From contig JAQVIB010000020.1 in assembly GCA_028695945.1 (NCBI GenBank), positions 1 to 14,503 on the forward strand: a stretch of 14,503 nucleotides of DNA. Reading direction: 5' to 3'. Shown piece after piece: positions 6,671 through 14,263 of this stretch. A program made the translations under genes and the position numbers. The notes under the pieces were generated by a model. That model was not told the DNA's origin. It worked only from the letters and a program-made list of their open reading frames with translations, and made no database searches. Each line of letters starts with the position of its first letter. Position 1 is the first letter of the stretch. The DNA is from Lachnospiraceae bacterium (GTDB lineage: Bacteria > Bacillota > Clostridia > Lachnospirales > Anaerotignaceae).

Positions 6671-8092
6671 ATGAACCTATATAAAAACTTAAACCTAGAT
6701 AAACAATCGTCTATTCCCATTTATCAACAATTGGGCGACTATATATTTAATCTTATAGAAGAAGGAAAGCTGACGGCAAACCAAAAGCTCCCTCCTATAC
6801 GCAAGTTGGCAAAAGAAGCTGAGGTTAATAGTGTAACCGTTGTTTCAGCCTACAAATATCTTGAAAACAAAAAAGCAGTTTATTCCCAAACAGGCAGTGG
6901 CACCTTTGTTTCACCAATTCCTTTGGAAAATATTCCAGAGCCTGTTATAAACGAAAACATTAATACCATTATTAAAAACCCAATTCCCGCTGAGGGTGTA
7001 ATTAATTTTACCAGCACATCTTTGCCACAAGAACTTTTTCCAACAACGGAATTTAAGCAGGCGTTTGATATATTGCTGGATAGAGAAAAGGGTGGTGCAT
7101 TTGGCACAATGGATTCTCAAGGCTATGCCCCACTGCGTGAAAGCATATGCACCTACCTTAAATATTACGGAATAACTGCAACTGCCGAAACAGTTCAAAT
7201 TCTTTCAGGTGCACAACAAGGTATAGACGTTGTGGCAAAAGCAATGATTAGTTATGGCGATATTGTCTTTATGGAAAAGCCTACATTTTACGGTGCGGCA
7301 GGTGCATTTTTAAGCCGCGGATGTCAAATAATAGAAATACCCATGGAAACAGACGGCATGGATACAACTGCACTGGAAAACCTTGTAAAACTGTACCATC
7401 CTAAATTTTTGTACGTTATGGCATATTTTCAAACGCCGACAGGCATAACCTACTCTGCTGTGAAAAAACGTAAAATTTTGGATATGGCAGAAAAATATAA
7501 CTTCTTTATTATAGAGGACGATAATCTTTATGACTTTAATTATACAGACGAAGCCCTTGTACCTTTTAAAGCCTTGGATAACCGCAACCGAGTTGTATAC
7601 ATTAAAAGCTTTTCCAAAATATTAATGCCTGGGTTAAGAATTGGCTTTGCGGTTCTTCCAAAAAAAATACTGCAAAAGATGGTAACTGCAAAATATACTA
7701 CCGATATTTCAACCTCCGGCTTTCTGCAAAAGGCACTCGATATTTACCTAACAGAAAATTCTTGGCAACAGCATATTAAAACCATACGCTCCTATGCCAA
7801 AGATAAATATAAAACTGCCGTTAAATATGCCGACCGCTATCTTAAACCATACCTTAAATACACAAAACCTAATGGAGGAATAAGCCTTTGGTTAGACACA
7901 GGCAATATCCCTGCAGAAACACTTCTTTCGTCAGCAGTGGGAAAAAATGTTCTTTTGTCTCTCGGCAGTCAATTTTATATAAATGGAGAAGAAAGCCATC
8001 ACCTTCGTCTTTGTTTTGTTAACGTAAGCGATGAAAAGCTAGAAGCAGGCATTCGGCGTTTAGGAGAATGTGCGAAAAATCATATTTTTTGA
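6671..8092 (+). CDS. MocR/PdxR-family regulator (GntR wHTH + aminotransferase fold)
   Basis: The 473-residue protein begins with a GntR-type winged helix (about 15-81: PIYQQLGDYI, then LPPIRKLAKEAEVNSVTVV and the GSGTFVSP wing). It continues into a fold-type I aminotransferase domain that binds PLP. In that domain are QTPTG (254-258), EDDNLYDF (282-289), the PLP lysine motif SFSKILMPGLRIG (K316) and the carboxylate-binding arginine in HHLRLCF (R446). Such proteins sense PLP or amino compounds and regulate nearby genes. No pdxS/pdxT, GABA or taurine genes lie in the window, so the target is unknown. The ATG at 6671 is preferred over an upstream TTG at 6647 because GGAGGT lies just before it. 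It is divergent from alaS. The stop codon overlaps the -35 of gltX. Fold assignment is firm, effector unknown. Confidence 0.92.
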   Translation: MNLYKNLNLDKQSSIPIYQQLGDYIFNLIEEGKLTANQKLPPIRKLAKEAEVNSVTVVSAYKYLENKKAVYSQTGSGTFVSPIPLENIPEPVINENINTIIKNPIPAEGVINFTSTSLPQELFPTTEFKQAFDILLDREKGGAFGTMDSQGYAPLRESICTYLKYYGITATAETVQILSGAQQGIDVVAKAMISYGDIVFMEKPTFYGAAGAFLSRGCQIIEIPMETDGMDTTALENLVKLYHPKFLYVMAYFQTPTGITYSAVKKRKILDMAEKYNFFIIEDDNLYDFNYTDEALVPFKALDNRNRVVYIKSFSKILMPGLRIGFAVLPKKILQKMVTAKYTTDISTSGFLQKALDIYLTENSWQQHIKTIRSYAKDKYKTAVKYADRYLKPYLKYTKPNGGISLWLDTGNIPAETLLSSAVGKNVLLSLGSQFYINGEESHHLRLCFVNVSDEKLEAGIRRLGECAKNHIF

Positions 8093-8117
8093 CCTTTAAT
8101 TTTTTTTGTGATATACT
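8089..8117 (+). promoter_or_regulatory. Sigma-A promoter of gltX
   Basis: TTGACC (8089-8094), 17 bases, TATACT (8112-8117). Ten of twelve positions match consensus. The -35 overlaps the stop codon of the upstream regulator, so gltX can be transcribed alone. No T-box motif lies in the short leader. Confidence 0.75.
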
Positions 8118-8158
8118 GGTTAATTATATAAATCATACTAATTACGGAGGAAACCCAA

Positions 8159-9610
8159 ATGGAGATAAGAACAAGATTTGCCCCAAGCCCAACAGGCTAT
8201 ATGCACATTGGCAATTTAAGAACTGCCCTTTACGAGTACCTTATTGCAAAATCTCAAGGCGGAAAATTTATACTTAGAATAGAGGATACTGACCAGGAAC
8301 GCTTCGTTGAAGGTGCTGTGGACATTATTTATAATACTCTTAAATTAACTGGTCTTAAACACGATGAAGGCCCAGATATTGGCGGTAATTACGGCCCTTA
8401 TGTTCAAAGCGAACGACAGGGAATGTATATGCAGTATGCTAAAGAACTTATTGAAAAAGATCAGGCTTACTACTGCTTTTGTACAAAGGAACGCCTTGAC
8501 AGCCTTAAAGAAAGTAACTGCGAAGGTGTTGCTTTTGCCCATTATGACCGCCACTGTATGAACCTTAGCCCAGAAGAAATTAAGGCAAACCTTGAAAGCG
8601 GTATACCTTACGTAGTACGTCAGAAAATGCCAAGAGAGGGACAAACCACCTTTGATGATGTTGTTTACGGAAGTATCTCTGTAGATAACAGCGAGCTTGA
8701 TGATCAAATTTTAATTAAAAGTGATGGAATGCCTACCTACAATTTTGCCAACGTAATAGACGACCATCTTATGGATATTACTCACGTAGTGCGTGGTAGC
8801 GAGTACCTTTCTTCCACACCAAAATACAACTTGCTGTATGAAGCTTTTGGTTGGACTGCACCAGTTTATGTACACCTTCCAGCAGTTATGAAGGATGCAC
8901 AGCATAAGCTTTCAAAACGTAACGGTGATGCTTCCTTTGAGGATTTAATTGCAAAAGGCTACCTTGTGGATGCAGTTATGAATTACATTGCCCTTCTTGG
9001 TTGGAGCCCATCAGACAACACAGAAATTTTCAGCCTTGAAGAATTACAGCAGAAGTTCACAATTTCTGGCCTTAGCAAATCTCCATCTATTTTTGACATT
9101 GTTAAGCTTACATGGATGAACAGCGAATACATTAAGGCTATGGACTTTGATAAGTATTTTGACCTTGTTCAGCCTAAGCTTGATGAAGCACTTAGAAACA
9201 AGAGCCTTGATTTCAAAAAGATTGCCGCATTACTTCAAAAAAGACTTGAAACCCTTAACGACGTAGCTGGTTTAGTAGATTTCTTTGACCAGTTGCCTGA
9301 ATACGGAACAGACCTTTATGTTCACAAAAAGATGAAAACAACAGAAGAAATAGCTTTAGACAGCTTGAAAGCCTGTTTACCTGTATTAGAAGCATTACCA
9401 GTGTGGGAAGAAACAGCAATTCACGACAGTATGATGGCACTTGTTGAAGAAAAAGGCATTAAAAACGGACAAATGCTTTGGCCTTTAAGAACTGCCCTTT
9501 CTGGCAAGCCTACCTCTCCTGGTGGTGCAATTGAACTTGCAGACATTTTAGGACGTGAAGAAACAATTAGACGTATTAATAAAGGTATTGAGCTTTTAGA
9601 AAAACAATAA
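8159..9610 (+). CDS. gltX: Glutamyl-tRNA synthetase
   Basis: The 483-residue class I synthetase charges tRNA-Glu with glutamate in the cytoplasm. It begins with RFAPSPTGYMHIGNLRTA, containing the HIGN form of the HIGH motif (16-19), and has KLSKRNGD (250-257) as the KMSKS equivalent. CFC (106-108) and YDRHC (129-133) resemble the zinc-site insert of the E. coli enzyme. The C-terminal third is the helical anticodon-binding region. Length is typical for bacterial GluRS. GGAGG stands 8 bases before the ATG. No glnS or gatCAB genes are in view, so whether it also charges tRNA-Gln, as is common in Firmicutes, cannot be told here. It has its own promoter and a terminator about 100 bases downstream; a dispersed repeat lies between stop and terminator. 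Confidence 0.97.
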   Translation: MEIRTRFAPSPTGYMHIGNLRTALYEYLIAKSQGGKFILRIEDTDQERFVEGAVDIIYNTLKLTGLKHDEGPDIGGNYGPYVQSERQGMYMQYAKELIEKDQAYYCFCTKERLDSLKESNCEGVAFAHYDRHCMNLSPEEIKANLESGIPYVVRQKMPREGQTTFDDVVYGSISVDNSELDDQILIKSDGMPTYNFANVIDDHLMDITHVVRGSEYLSSTPKYNLLYEAFGWTAPVYVHLPAVMKDAQHKLSKRNGDASFEDLIAKGYLVDAVMNYIALLGWSPSDNTEIFSLEELQQKFTISGLSKSPSIFDIVKLTWMNSEYIKAMDFDKYFDLVQPKLDEALRNKSLDFKKIAALLQKRLETLNDVAGLVDFFDQLPEYGTDLYVHKKMKTTEEIALDSLKACLPVLEALPVWEETAIHDSMMALVEEKGIKNGQMLWPLRTALSGKPTSPGGAIELADILGREETIRRINKGIELLEKQ

Positions 9611-9621
9611 TTAAAATAAAT

Positions 9622-9682
9622 CTTGGGCATTGCCCAAACCCACTTGCTTTTTGAAAAAAGCAAGACCAAAAACTTTAATAAA
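9622..9682 (+). repeat. Dispersed 61-bp repeat, copy B (behind gltX)
   Basis: This copy starts 11 bases after the gltX stop and matches the reverse complement of 3499-3559 at 56 of 61 positions. It keeps the GGGC-AT-TGCCC-type hairpin and the CTTGCTTTTT/AAAAAGCAAG stem. Relative to the upstream gene it has the same orientation as copy A has relative to alaS. The 61-bp tandem repeats and inverted ends of the 3238-3567 element are absent here. Confidence 0.88.
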
Positions 9683-9708
9683 CCGCATAAATTATTAACA
9701 GAGTGCAA

Positions 9709-9745
9709 AAAAGGCAGTGTTTTCATCTTGAAAACATTGCCTTTT
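9709..9745 (+). terminator. Rho-independent terminator of gltX
   Basis: AAAAGGCA-G-TGTTTTCA pairs with TGAAAACA-T-TGCCTTTT over a TCT loop, 17 pairs including one G-U that would be a C-A mismatch on the other strand. The 3' foot ends in TTTT. It ends the gltX transcript and isolates the secreted-protein gene. Confidence 0.78.
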
Positions 9746-9779
9746 CTAGCTTCAATTACTAAATCTAATGATTATCAAA

Positions 9780-9808
9780 TTGCATATTATGAAGTTTTAT
9801 GGTACTAT
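9780..9808 (+). promoter_or_regulatory. Possible extended -10 promoter of the secreted-protein gene
   Basis: TTGCAT (9780-9785), 17 bases, TACTAT (9803-9808), with TGG directly before the -10 giving an extended -10. It would leave a leader of about 80 bases, in which no further structure was recognised. Confidence 0.4.
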
Positions 9809-9896
9809 TCCCATTGTATTCTTGTGAAAATCACTTCTTAATAAGACTTTTGAATTTTAGTATCGAAATGAATAAAAATTAGGAGGATTAACTATT

Positions 9897-11048
9897 ATGA
9901 TAAAAAAATTAAAAGAAATTTCAGCTTATGCAATTATTTGTGCCTGCTGTATAACAACTGTAAGTCCAGTTTTTGCCAATACAGTTAGCGTAAGCAAACC
10001 ACTTGAATTAACTTCACAATCATACAGTGATAATAAGGTAATCACAGCAGAAATTCCCCTTTCATTAAATTTAGCACCAGATGGTAAAACTCTAATTAGA
10101 AATACAAACTTGCCTGCAAATTCAAAATACTTCAGATATATTCAAACAGATGTGCCAAATTGGGCATATGACGCAGTGTATAAATCTTGGTCAAACAATT
10201 TAATTGCACAAGGGAATGGCATAACACGATACCCATCTAATCCGGCTTTATCAAAAGTTGCCTACACTCCTGTAGATTTACAGTATAAAACCCTTTGCGA
10301 TACAAAATTCGGCGAAGCCTTCTGGAACTCCGTAGTAGACCAAAATGGTTGGAAGGAAAGTTATTTACCATATGATAAGGAAAACAATGTAGAAGGCTCT
10401 GAAGATGATATAATGACCCAAGAAGAAATGTTTAATAATTTAGTAAAGCAGACAACAAATGTTAATTATTTAGAAGATACAGAGAATGCTTATGCCATAT
10501 CCGTAGGAAATTATATAAATATTCTTTCTGTAACCTCCAGTAATGGTGCTCACTCTGTACCAGACTGCATTGGATATATGATAGCACAGATGTATAATAA
10601 TAAGGATAATAAATTAATAACCTCTTCCAAATTTAAAGTAATGAAAGAGGCTATGTGGATGCCTTCTGACGGTAACATGATTTCAGTTTACGTACCTGTA
10701 TACGTAAAAATATCTTGTGCTAATTATGAACCTTCAAAAAACTGGAGACAATTTGCATTTCAAGGTTCTGCATTTAATATAGACCCATCAACAGGAATAT
10801 TCGGTTACCCACATTTAAGAAAAGGAGAAACCTGGGAAGGTGTTTGGCAGATTAAACTTATGTATGATGCTTACTCTAAAGTATACAAAATGAATGCCGC
10901 TGTTGGGAATTTTTCACTTCAGTTAAGTCCAGTTCAAAATATTTATGACGGTGTAAGACCTGACTTAGATAAAACAAATGAAGATACTGTTTATGATGTA
11001 GGTTCGGCAGAAAAAACAATCTACATGAAGAGACACAAAGATATGTAG
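9897..11048 (+). CDS. Secreted protein of unknown function
   Basis: This 383-residue protein is not recognised. It has a clear signal peptide: MIKKLK, a hydrophobic core (about 8-22), and a VFA cleavage site after residue 27. Three cysteines (C15, C17, C18) lie inside the signal and would be lost; there is no lipobox. The mature part is rich in Tyr, Asn and aromatic residues, with no further membrane segment or sortase motif. Residues 84-122 (TDVPNWAYDAV... LIAQG... YPSNPALSK) weakly resemble a surface-layer-homology repeat, with the D-V-P-x-WA-x-x-A core but without the usual ITRAE; this is only a hint. An AGGAGG site lies 10 bases before the ATG at 9897. It is monocistronic, bounded by terminators at 9709-9745 and 11135-11181. 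Export to the cell surface or medium is well supported, function is not. Confidence 0.85.
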   Translation: MIKKLKEISAYAIICACCITTVSPVFANTVSVSKPLELTSQSYSDNKVITAEIPLSLNLAPDGKTLIRNTNLPANSKYFRYIQTDVPNWAYDAVYKSWSNNLIAQGNGITRYPSNPALSKVAYTPVDLQYKTLCDTKFGEAFWNSVVDQNGWKESYLPYDKENNVEGSEDDIMTQEEMFNNLVKQTTNVNYLEDTENAYAISVGNYINILSVTSSNGAHSVPDCIGYMIAQMYNNKDNKLITSSKFKVMKEAMWMPSDGNMISVYVPVYVKISCANYEPSKNWRQFAFQGSAFNIDPSTGIFGYPHLRKGETWEGVWQIKLMYDAYSKVYKMNAAVGNFSLQLSPVQNIYDGVRPDLDKTNEDTVYDVGSAEKTIYMKRHKDM

Positions 11049-11134
11049 CCCATTAGACTGCTCATTGCAGACATACAAGTTAAGAATACCTCACATTTTA
11101 TCAACAACAGGGTTATAGGTTTTCAAATTGAATT

Positions 11135-11181
11135 AAAGGATGTCCAAAAGCCGCAGTCTATGTGCCTTTTGGACATCCTTT
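11135..11181 (+). terminator. Strong terminator after the secreted-protein gene
   Basis: AAAGGATGTCCAAAAG (11135-11150) is perfectly complementary to 11166-11181, a 16-bp stem over a 15-base loop, followed by TT after the foot. It lies between two convergent genes and may also stop rubrerythrin transcription from the other side. Confidence 0.85.
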
Positions 11182-11216
11182 TTCACTTTCAATATTGACT
11201 TTTTTAGTTTTAAATG

Positions 11217-11801
11217 TTATTCCTCTATAATACATCTTTCAAAAGACCCGATTGCACCACATACATTACATACGTCAGGTCTATCTTCGAATACTGCACC
11301 ACAAAACATACAACGGTAACCATGCTGCTTTGCAGCCTTATGATGGTCCTCTTTTGGCATTTCCTGTGTTTCTTCAACTGCGTCTTCCTCCACGTTGGAT
11401 TTTTCAGTTGCCATCATTGTCATCAATGTTTTTAAAAAGGTCTTTTCATGGTCCTTTTCAATTTCTGCAACTTTTTCGAACATAACCGCAAGTTCTTCAA
11501 GCCCTTCTTCACGTGCAGTTTTTGCAAACTCTGGGTACATTGTCATCCATTCACCATTTTCCCCTTTTGCAGAATCCGCAAGATTTTCCTTTGTAGTACC
11601 AAGACCATCATTAAGTATACTAAACCAAATTTTTGCATGCATACTTTCATTTTTTGCCATTCTTTCATACATTTCTGCAATTTCGTCATATCCTTCTTTT
11701 TTGGCTTGCATAGCATAAAATGTATACTTATTCCTTGCAAGTGATTCACCTGTTAATGCTGCTTTAATATTTTTTTCTGACTTAGTTCCTTTTAAGTTCA
11801 T
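11217..11801 (-). CDS. Rubrerythrin
   Basis: The 194-residue non-haem iron protein is a peroxide-scavenging enzyme of anaerobes that reduces hydrogen peroxide to water. The N-terminal ferritin-like four-helix bundle provides the di-iron ligands: E19 in LTGES, E52 and H55 in NESMH, and E115 and H118 in EIEKDH. An acidic linker (about 134-158) leads to a C-terminal rubredoxin-type FeCys4 site, C164-x2-C167 and C178-x2-C181. The start at ATG 11801 (MNLKGTKSEKN) is chosen because GGGCGG lies 7 bases upstream; ATG 11807 is too close to that site. It is monocistronic with its own promoter, convergent with the secreted-protein gene. The partner reductase or rubredoxin is not in the window. Assignment is firm; regulation by a peroxide sensor cannot be seen. 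Confidence 0.95.
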   Translation of the reverse strand: MNLKGTKSEKNIKAALTGESLARNKYTFYAMQAKKEGYDEIAEMYERMAKNESMHAKIWFSILNDGLGTTKENLADSAKGENGEWMTMYPEFAKTAREEGLEELAVMFEKVAEIEKDHEKTFLKTLMTMMATEKSNVEEDAVEETQEMPKEDHHKAAKQHGYRCMFCGAVFEDRPDVCNVCGAIGSFERCIIEE

Positions 11802-11839
11802 ATTCATTCCGCCCTTCAAACGATAATTTTTATTATTTA

Positions 11840-11868
11840 ATTATATCTCTCATTTAATAAAAAGTAAA
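11840..11868 (-). promoter_or_regulatory. Sigma-A promoter of the rubrerythrin gene
   Basis: On the minus strand TTTACT (11868-11863), 17 bases and a perfect TATAAT (11845-11840). No clear inverted repeat of PerR type was seen next to it. Confidence 0.68.
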
Positions 11869-11878
11869 TAGCAAATTC

Positions 11879-11917
11879 AAAAAAACCCAACAAATTTTAA
11901 CATTTGCTGGGTTTTTT
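11879..11917 (-). terminator. Terminator of the flagellar-csrA operon
   Basis: AACCCA-x-CAAAT and ATTTG-x-TGGGTT form the stem. The x pair is G-U in minus-strand RNA and a mismatch on the plus strand, and the minus strand continues in a U-run, so it reads leftward directly after the csrA stop. A T-run on the plus side means it could also work the other way. Confidence 0.82.
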
Positions 11918-12142
11918 TTATTTTTGGAAAAGTTTTTTAAAAGCATCCAACGTTGTACTAGAAACAGATGCTGCTTCACGGTTGCTTTCTTCCGCTATTT
12001 TCAACTCTTCTCTTATTATTTGTACTTCTTTGGGTGCATCAATAGCTATTTTAACCTTGTCTGACGATATCGACTGCACAGTAATGGTAACATTATCACC
12101 AATTATTATAGATTCTCCTACTTTTCGTTGTAAAATAAGCAT
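11918..12142 (-). CDS. csrA: Translational regulator CsrA
   Basis: The 74-residue RNA-binding protein starts with MLILQRKVGESIIIGDNVTI and has the usual IAIDAPKEVQIIREEL core. Arg in the IIREEL segment corresponds to the conserved RNA-binding Arg44 of CsrA. The C-terminal NREAASVSS stretch matches Gram-positive flagellar CsrA proteins. In Bacillus, CsrA blocks translation of flagellin mRNA by binding GGA motifs in its leader, and FliW relieves this. The gene follows fliW by 3 bases; its ribosome site (AAGGAGGG) lies inside the fliW stop region, so the two are probably translationally coupled. The site holds two overlapping GGA motifs, which leaves room for self-control (inference). It is the last gene of the operon. 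Confidence 0.97.
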   Translation of the reverse strand: MLILQRKVGESIIIGDNVTITVQSISSDKVKIAIDAPKEVQIIREELKIAEESNREAASVSSTTLDAFKKLFQK

Positions 12143-12145
12143 ATA

Positions 12146-12589
12146 TCATCCCTCCTTAGCTAAAGCTGTGGTAAAAGGTTGATAAAACGAATATGCAGAC
12201 TCCTCTAAAATAATCTGTTTAGCCTTGTTGTTTTCAGAATTAATGATGATTGGACATTTCAAATTTGCAGTACTTTTACTTGTATCATCGCTAATAACGC
12301 AAACAGTATACGTGCGAACACTATCTACATTGTTAATTTCAAGGCTGTGTGTATCCTCGTCCGACAAAACCACATCGTAATCTTCAAGGAAATGATATGG
12401 ATTTATCATAAGAAAAGCTAGGTTTTCATCCTCTATGCTTTGCAAGCAAAGAAAATTCTCATTTGTATTTTCAAACCAAATAAGTATAAACTTTTTCTTA
12501 TCCTTAAATCCATAAAGTCCATCATCAAAGGTTACTATATCTTTCTCGGAATATTCTATGCGTGAGAAGTATTTTGCATTTATCTCCAT
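12146..12589 (-). CDS. fliW: Flagellar assembly factor FliW (CsrA antagonist)
   Basis: The 147-residue protein matches FliW along its length: FSRIEYSEKDIVTFDDGLYGF near the N-terminus, FLCLQSIEDENLAFLMINPYHF in the middle, and the NLKCPIIINSENNKAKQIIL block near 120-140. In Bacillus, FliW binds either flagellin or CsrA; once flagellin is exported through the hook, freed FliW captures CsrA and lets flagellin be made. The ATG at 12589 has a GAGGTG site 5 bases upstream. It stands 19 bases after the DUF6470 gene and runs almost into csrA. No flagellin gene lies in the window, so the target of the switch is elsewhere. Confidence 0.97.
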   Translation of the reverse strand: MEINAKYFSRIEYSEKDIVTFDDGLYGFKDKKKFILIWFENTNENFLCLQSIEDENLAFLMINPYHFLEDYDVVLSDEDTHSLEINNVDSVRTYTVCVISDDTSKSTANLKCPIIINSENNKAKQIILEESAYSFYQPFTTALAKEG

Positions 12590-12608
12590 TGTAACACCTC
12601 ATTTTGTT

Positions 12609-13217
12609 TTAAGCACGAACATCAGTTGTTGGAACATAGTCTGGGTCAGCACTTGCAGGGAAATATATTGGCCCACCTATGTATTCAATACGCACATCTG
12701 GCATTTGAGTAATTGATATTTCAATATCTCCTGGAATAAATTCAAACTGACCATTTAATACTTTCCAATCGAAGTTTAATTTATCCATTTGGTATTCAAT
12801 GGTCATTTGTGGTGCGGACCAATTAAATTCTGGTGCAGCTGATGGAAGAAATTCTATTCCAACATTTGTGTTTACATTATTTACTCTGGAATCTATAATC
12901 TGACCTAAAACATCTTCTCCAATTTGAGCGTTTAGCAATAGCTTCCCCTCCTGCGCATACGTTGCAGTAGCCTCATAAACAGCTTGCTTTCCCCTTTGTG
13001 CCGCTTGATATATGCTTTCCTTCGTAGTTGGACGAACTGAACTGAAACATTTAGACTGGTCAATATCCAACTTAATTGGCTGACTTTTAATACGAAGTCC
13101 GCCAGAATCTCTTGTAACTTCCATGGTAGCATTGGAATTTTTATATTCCAACCTAGCATTGTTTACCTTCATCTCTATAGAGATTGGTATTGTTGTGATA
13201 CTTATTAAAGGTTCCAC
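12609..13217 (-). CDS. DUF6470-family protein of the flagellar operon
   Basis: This 202-residue cytoplasmic protein is placed in DUF6470, the family of B. subtilis YviE, which sits at the same place between flgL and fliW. It starts with a hydrophobic LISITTIPISIEM strand and an LEYKNSNATMEVTRDSGGLRIKS stretch. A helical segment follows (about 65-110: ESIYQAAQRGKQAVYEATATYAQEG). It ends in a beta-rich half with a D-(I/V)-x-I repeat and GGPIYFP. There is no signal peptide or membrane segment. The start is GTG at 13217, 7 bases after an AGGGGG site. Biochemical function is unknown; the conserved neighbourhood suggests a part in late flagellar assembly or secretion. Confidence 0.85.
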   Translation of the reverse strand: MEPLISITTIPISIEMKVNNARLEYKNSNATMEVTRDSGGLRIKSQPIKLDIDQSKCFSSVRPTTKESIYQAAQRGKQAVYEATATYAQEGKLLLNAQIGEDVLGQIIDSRVNNVNTNVGIEFLPSAAPEFNWSAPQMTIEYQMDKLNFDWKVLNGQFEFIPGDIEISITQMPDVRIEYIGGPIYFPASADPDYVPTTDVRA

Positions 13218-13241
13218 GAGAATGCCCCCTTTTAAACATTT

Positions 13242-14240
13242 TTACCTCATATAATCTATAAACGACTGACTTAAAACACTATTACCAACCTTTAATGCTG
13301 CATTGTAAGCATATTGTGACCAAGAATAATTTGTAATTGCGTCTGCCATATCTACAGCTTCTAAACCATTTATTTGTTCACTAAGTATGGTCTTGTTTGT
13401 TTCTAATCTGGTTAATGTATTATCTAAGTAGTTACTTTTCGTTCCAAGTTCAGTAACAAAGTTCATAAGGCTTGAACCAGCTTCTTCAAGCTTAAGGCTT
13501 AACTTAGATGTTTTATCGTTGTCAAAATCTTTTTTTTCAAGTTCGTCCGCAATTTGTCCCAACAAATTTATTAAATTTTTATCATCTCCATCAGAATCCT
13601 TGCCATACCCTAAAGCATTAAGACCAGAAAATGATGTACAAAATGCAGTTCCGCTTTTAACATCGCTTGAACCATCTACCTCTAAACCAAATCCAAGGTC
13701 AATCAGAACTTCCTCAGATAACATCTTGTCCAAAGCCGCCTTTTCTGTAGGATCTGTGGTGTTTACATCAATACCCAAGTATTGAGCACGTCCATTAACC
13801 AACTCGAATGGTGCCTGAGTATTATTTGCACCGCCAAACATAAAGTCATCACCATATTTTGCATTTGCACTTAATACCAAAGTTTCCTGATATCCTCTAA
13901 GGCTAGTTGCAATAGTTTTTCTGCCATCTTCGCTGGTGCTTCCGTTAATTGCCTGAAGTATCATTTCTTTTGAGCTTTTTACCACCGTATTCATTTCAAG
14001 ACCACTGCTTGCTATTGTTTCTATTTTTGAAATAGCATCCTGTGCATTGGATATATAGTTATCATTTGACTCATAGCTTTTTCTAAGTTTAAAGGCTTGT
14101 GTTGCCCCAGCCGGATTTTCAGCTGCCGTACTAAATGACCTTTTTGTAAGTACTTTGTTCATGTCACTATTTAACTGTACAGAAGACTTTCCAAGACCTC
14201 TTTGGTAATTTCTTATAACAGCACTTGTTGTAATTCTCAT
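13242..14240 (-). CDS. flgL: Flagellar hook-associated protein 3 (hook-filament junction)
   Basis: The 332-residue FlgL forms, with FlgK, the junction between hook and filament, and is exported by the flagellar type III apparatus. The N-terminus MRITTSAVIRNYQRGLGKSS, the ENPAGATQAFKLR segment (about 41-54) and the coiled NAQDAISKIETIASSGLEMNTVV region are typical. The C-terminal helix NYSWSQYAYNAALKVGNSVLSQSFIDYM also matches flagellin-type termini. The ATG at 14240 is used because MRIT is the family N-terminus and AAGGAG lies 10 bases upstream; a TTG two codons earlier is less likely. The central domain (about 150-230) is the variable part. It is 23 bases after flgK and 24 before the DUF6470 gene. 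Confidence 0.95.
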   Translation of the reverse strand: MRITTSAVIRNYQRGLGKSSVQLNSDMNKVLTKRSFSTAAENPAGATQAFKLRKSYESNDNYISNAQDAISKIETIASSGLEMNTVVKSSKEMILQAINGSTSEDGRKTIATSLRGYQETLVLSANAKYGDDFMFGGANNTQAPFELVNGRAQYLGIDVNTTDPTEKAALDKMLSEEVLIDLGFGLEVDGSSDVKSGTAFCTSFSGLNALGYGKDSDGDDKNLINLLGQIADELEKKDFDNDKTSKLSLKLEEAGSSLMNFVTELGTKSNYLDNTLTRLETNKTILSEQINGLEAVDMADAITNYSWSQYAYNAALKVGNSVLSQSFIDYMR

Positions 14241-14263
14241 CTGCAATCATCTCCTTCTATGTA

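Noticed and set aside
8118..8158. T-box or other riboswitch for gltX
   Set aside because: The leader is only about 35-40 bases and holds no T-box sequence or terminator hairpin.
8068..8277. Short plus-strand reading frame over the start of gltX
   Set aside because: It overlaps the regulator end, the gltX promoter and the gltX start in another frame, and has no ribosome site.
8345..8707. 120-codon minus-strand reading frame inside gltX
   Set aside because: It is a shadow of a well-supported gene on the other strand and resembles no known family.
11214..11744. Several plus-strand reading frames opposite the rubrerythrin gene
   Set aside because: All are antisense shadows with Cys, His and Phe-rich composition and no start signals.
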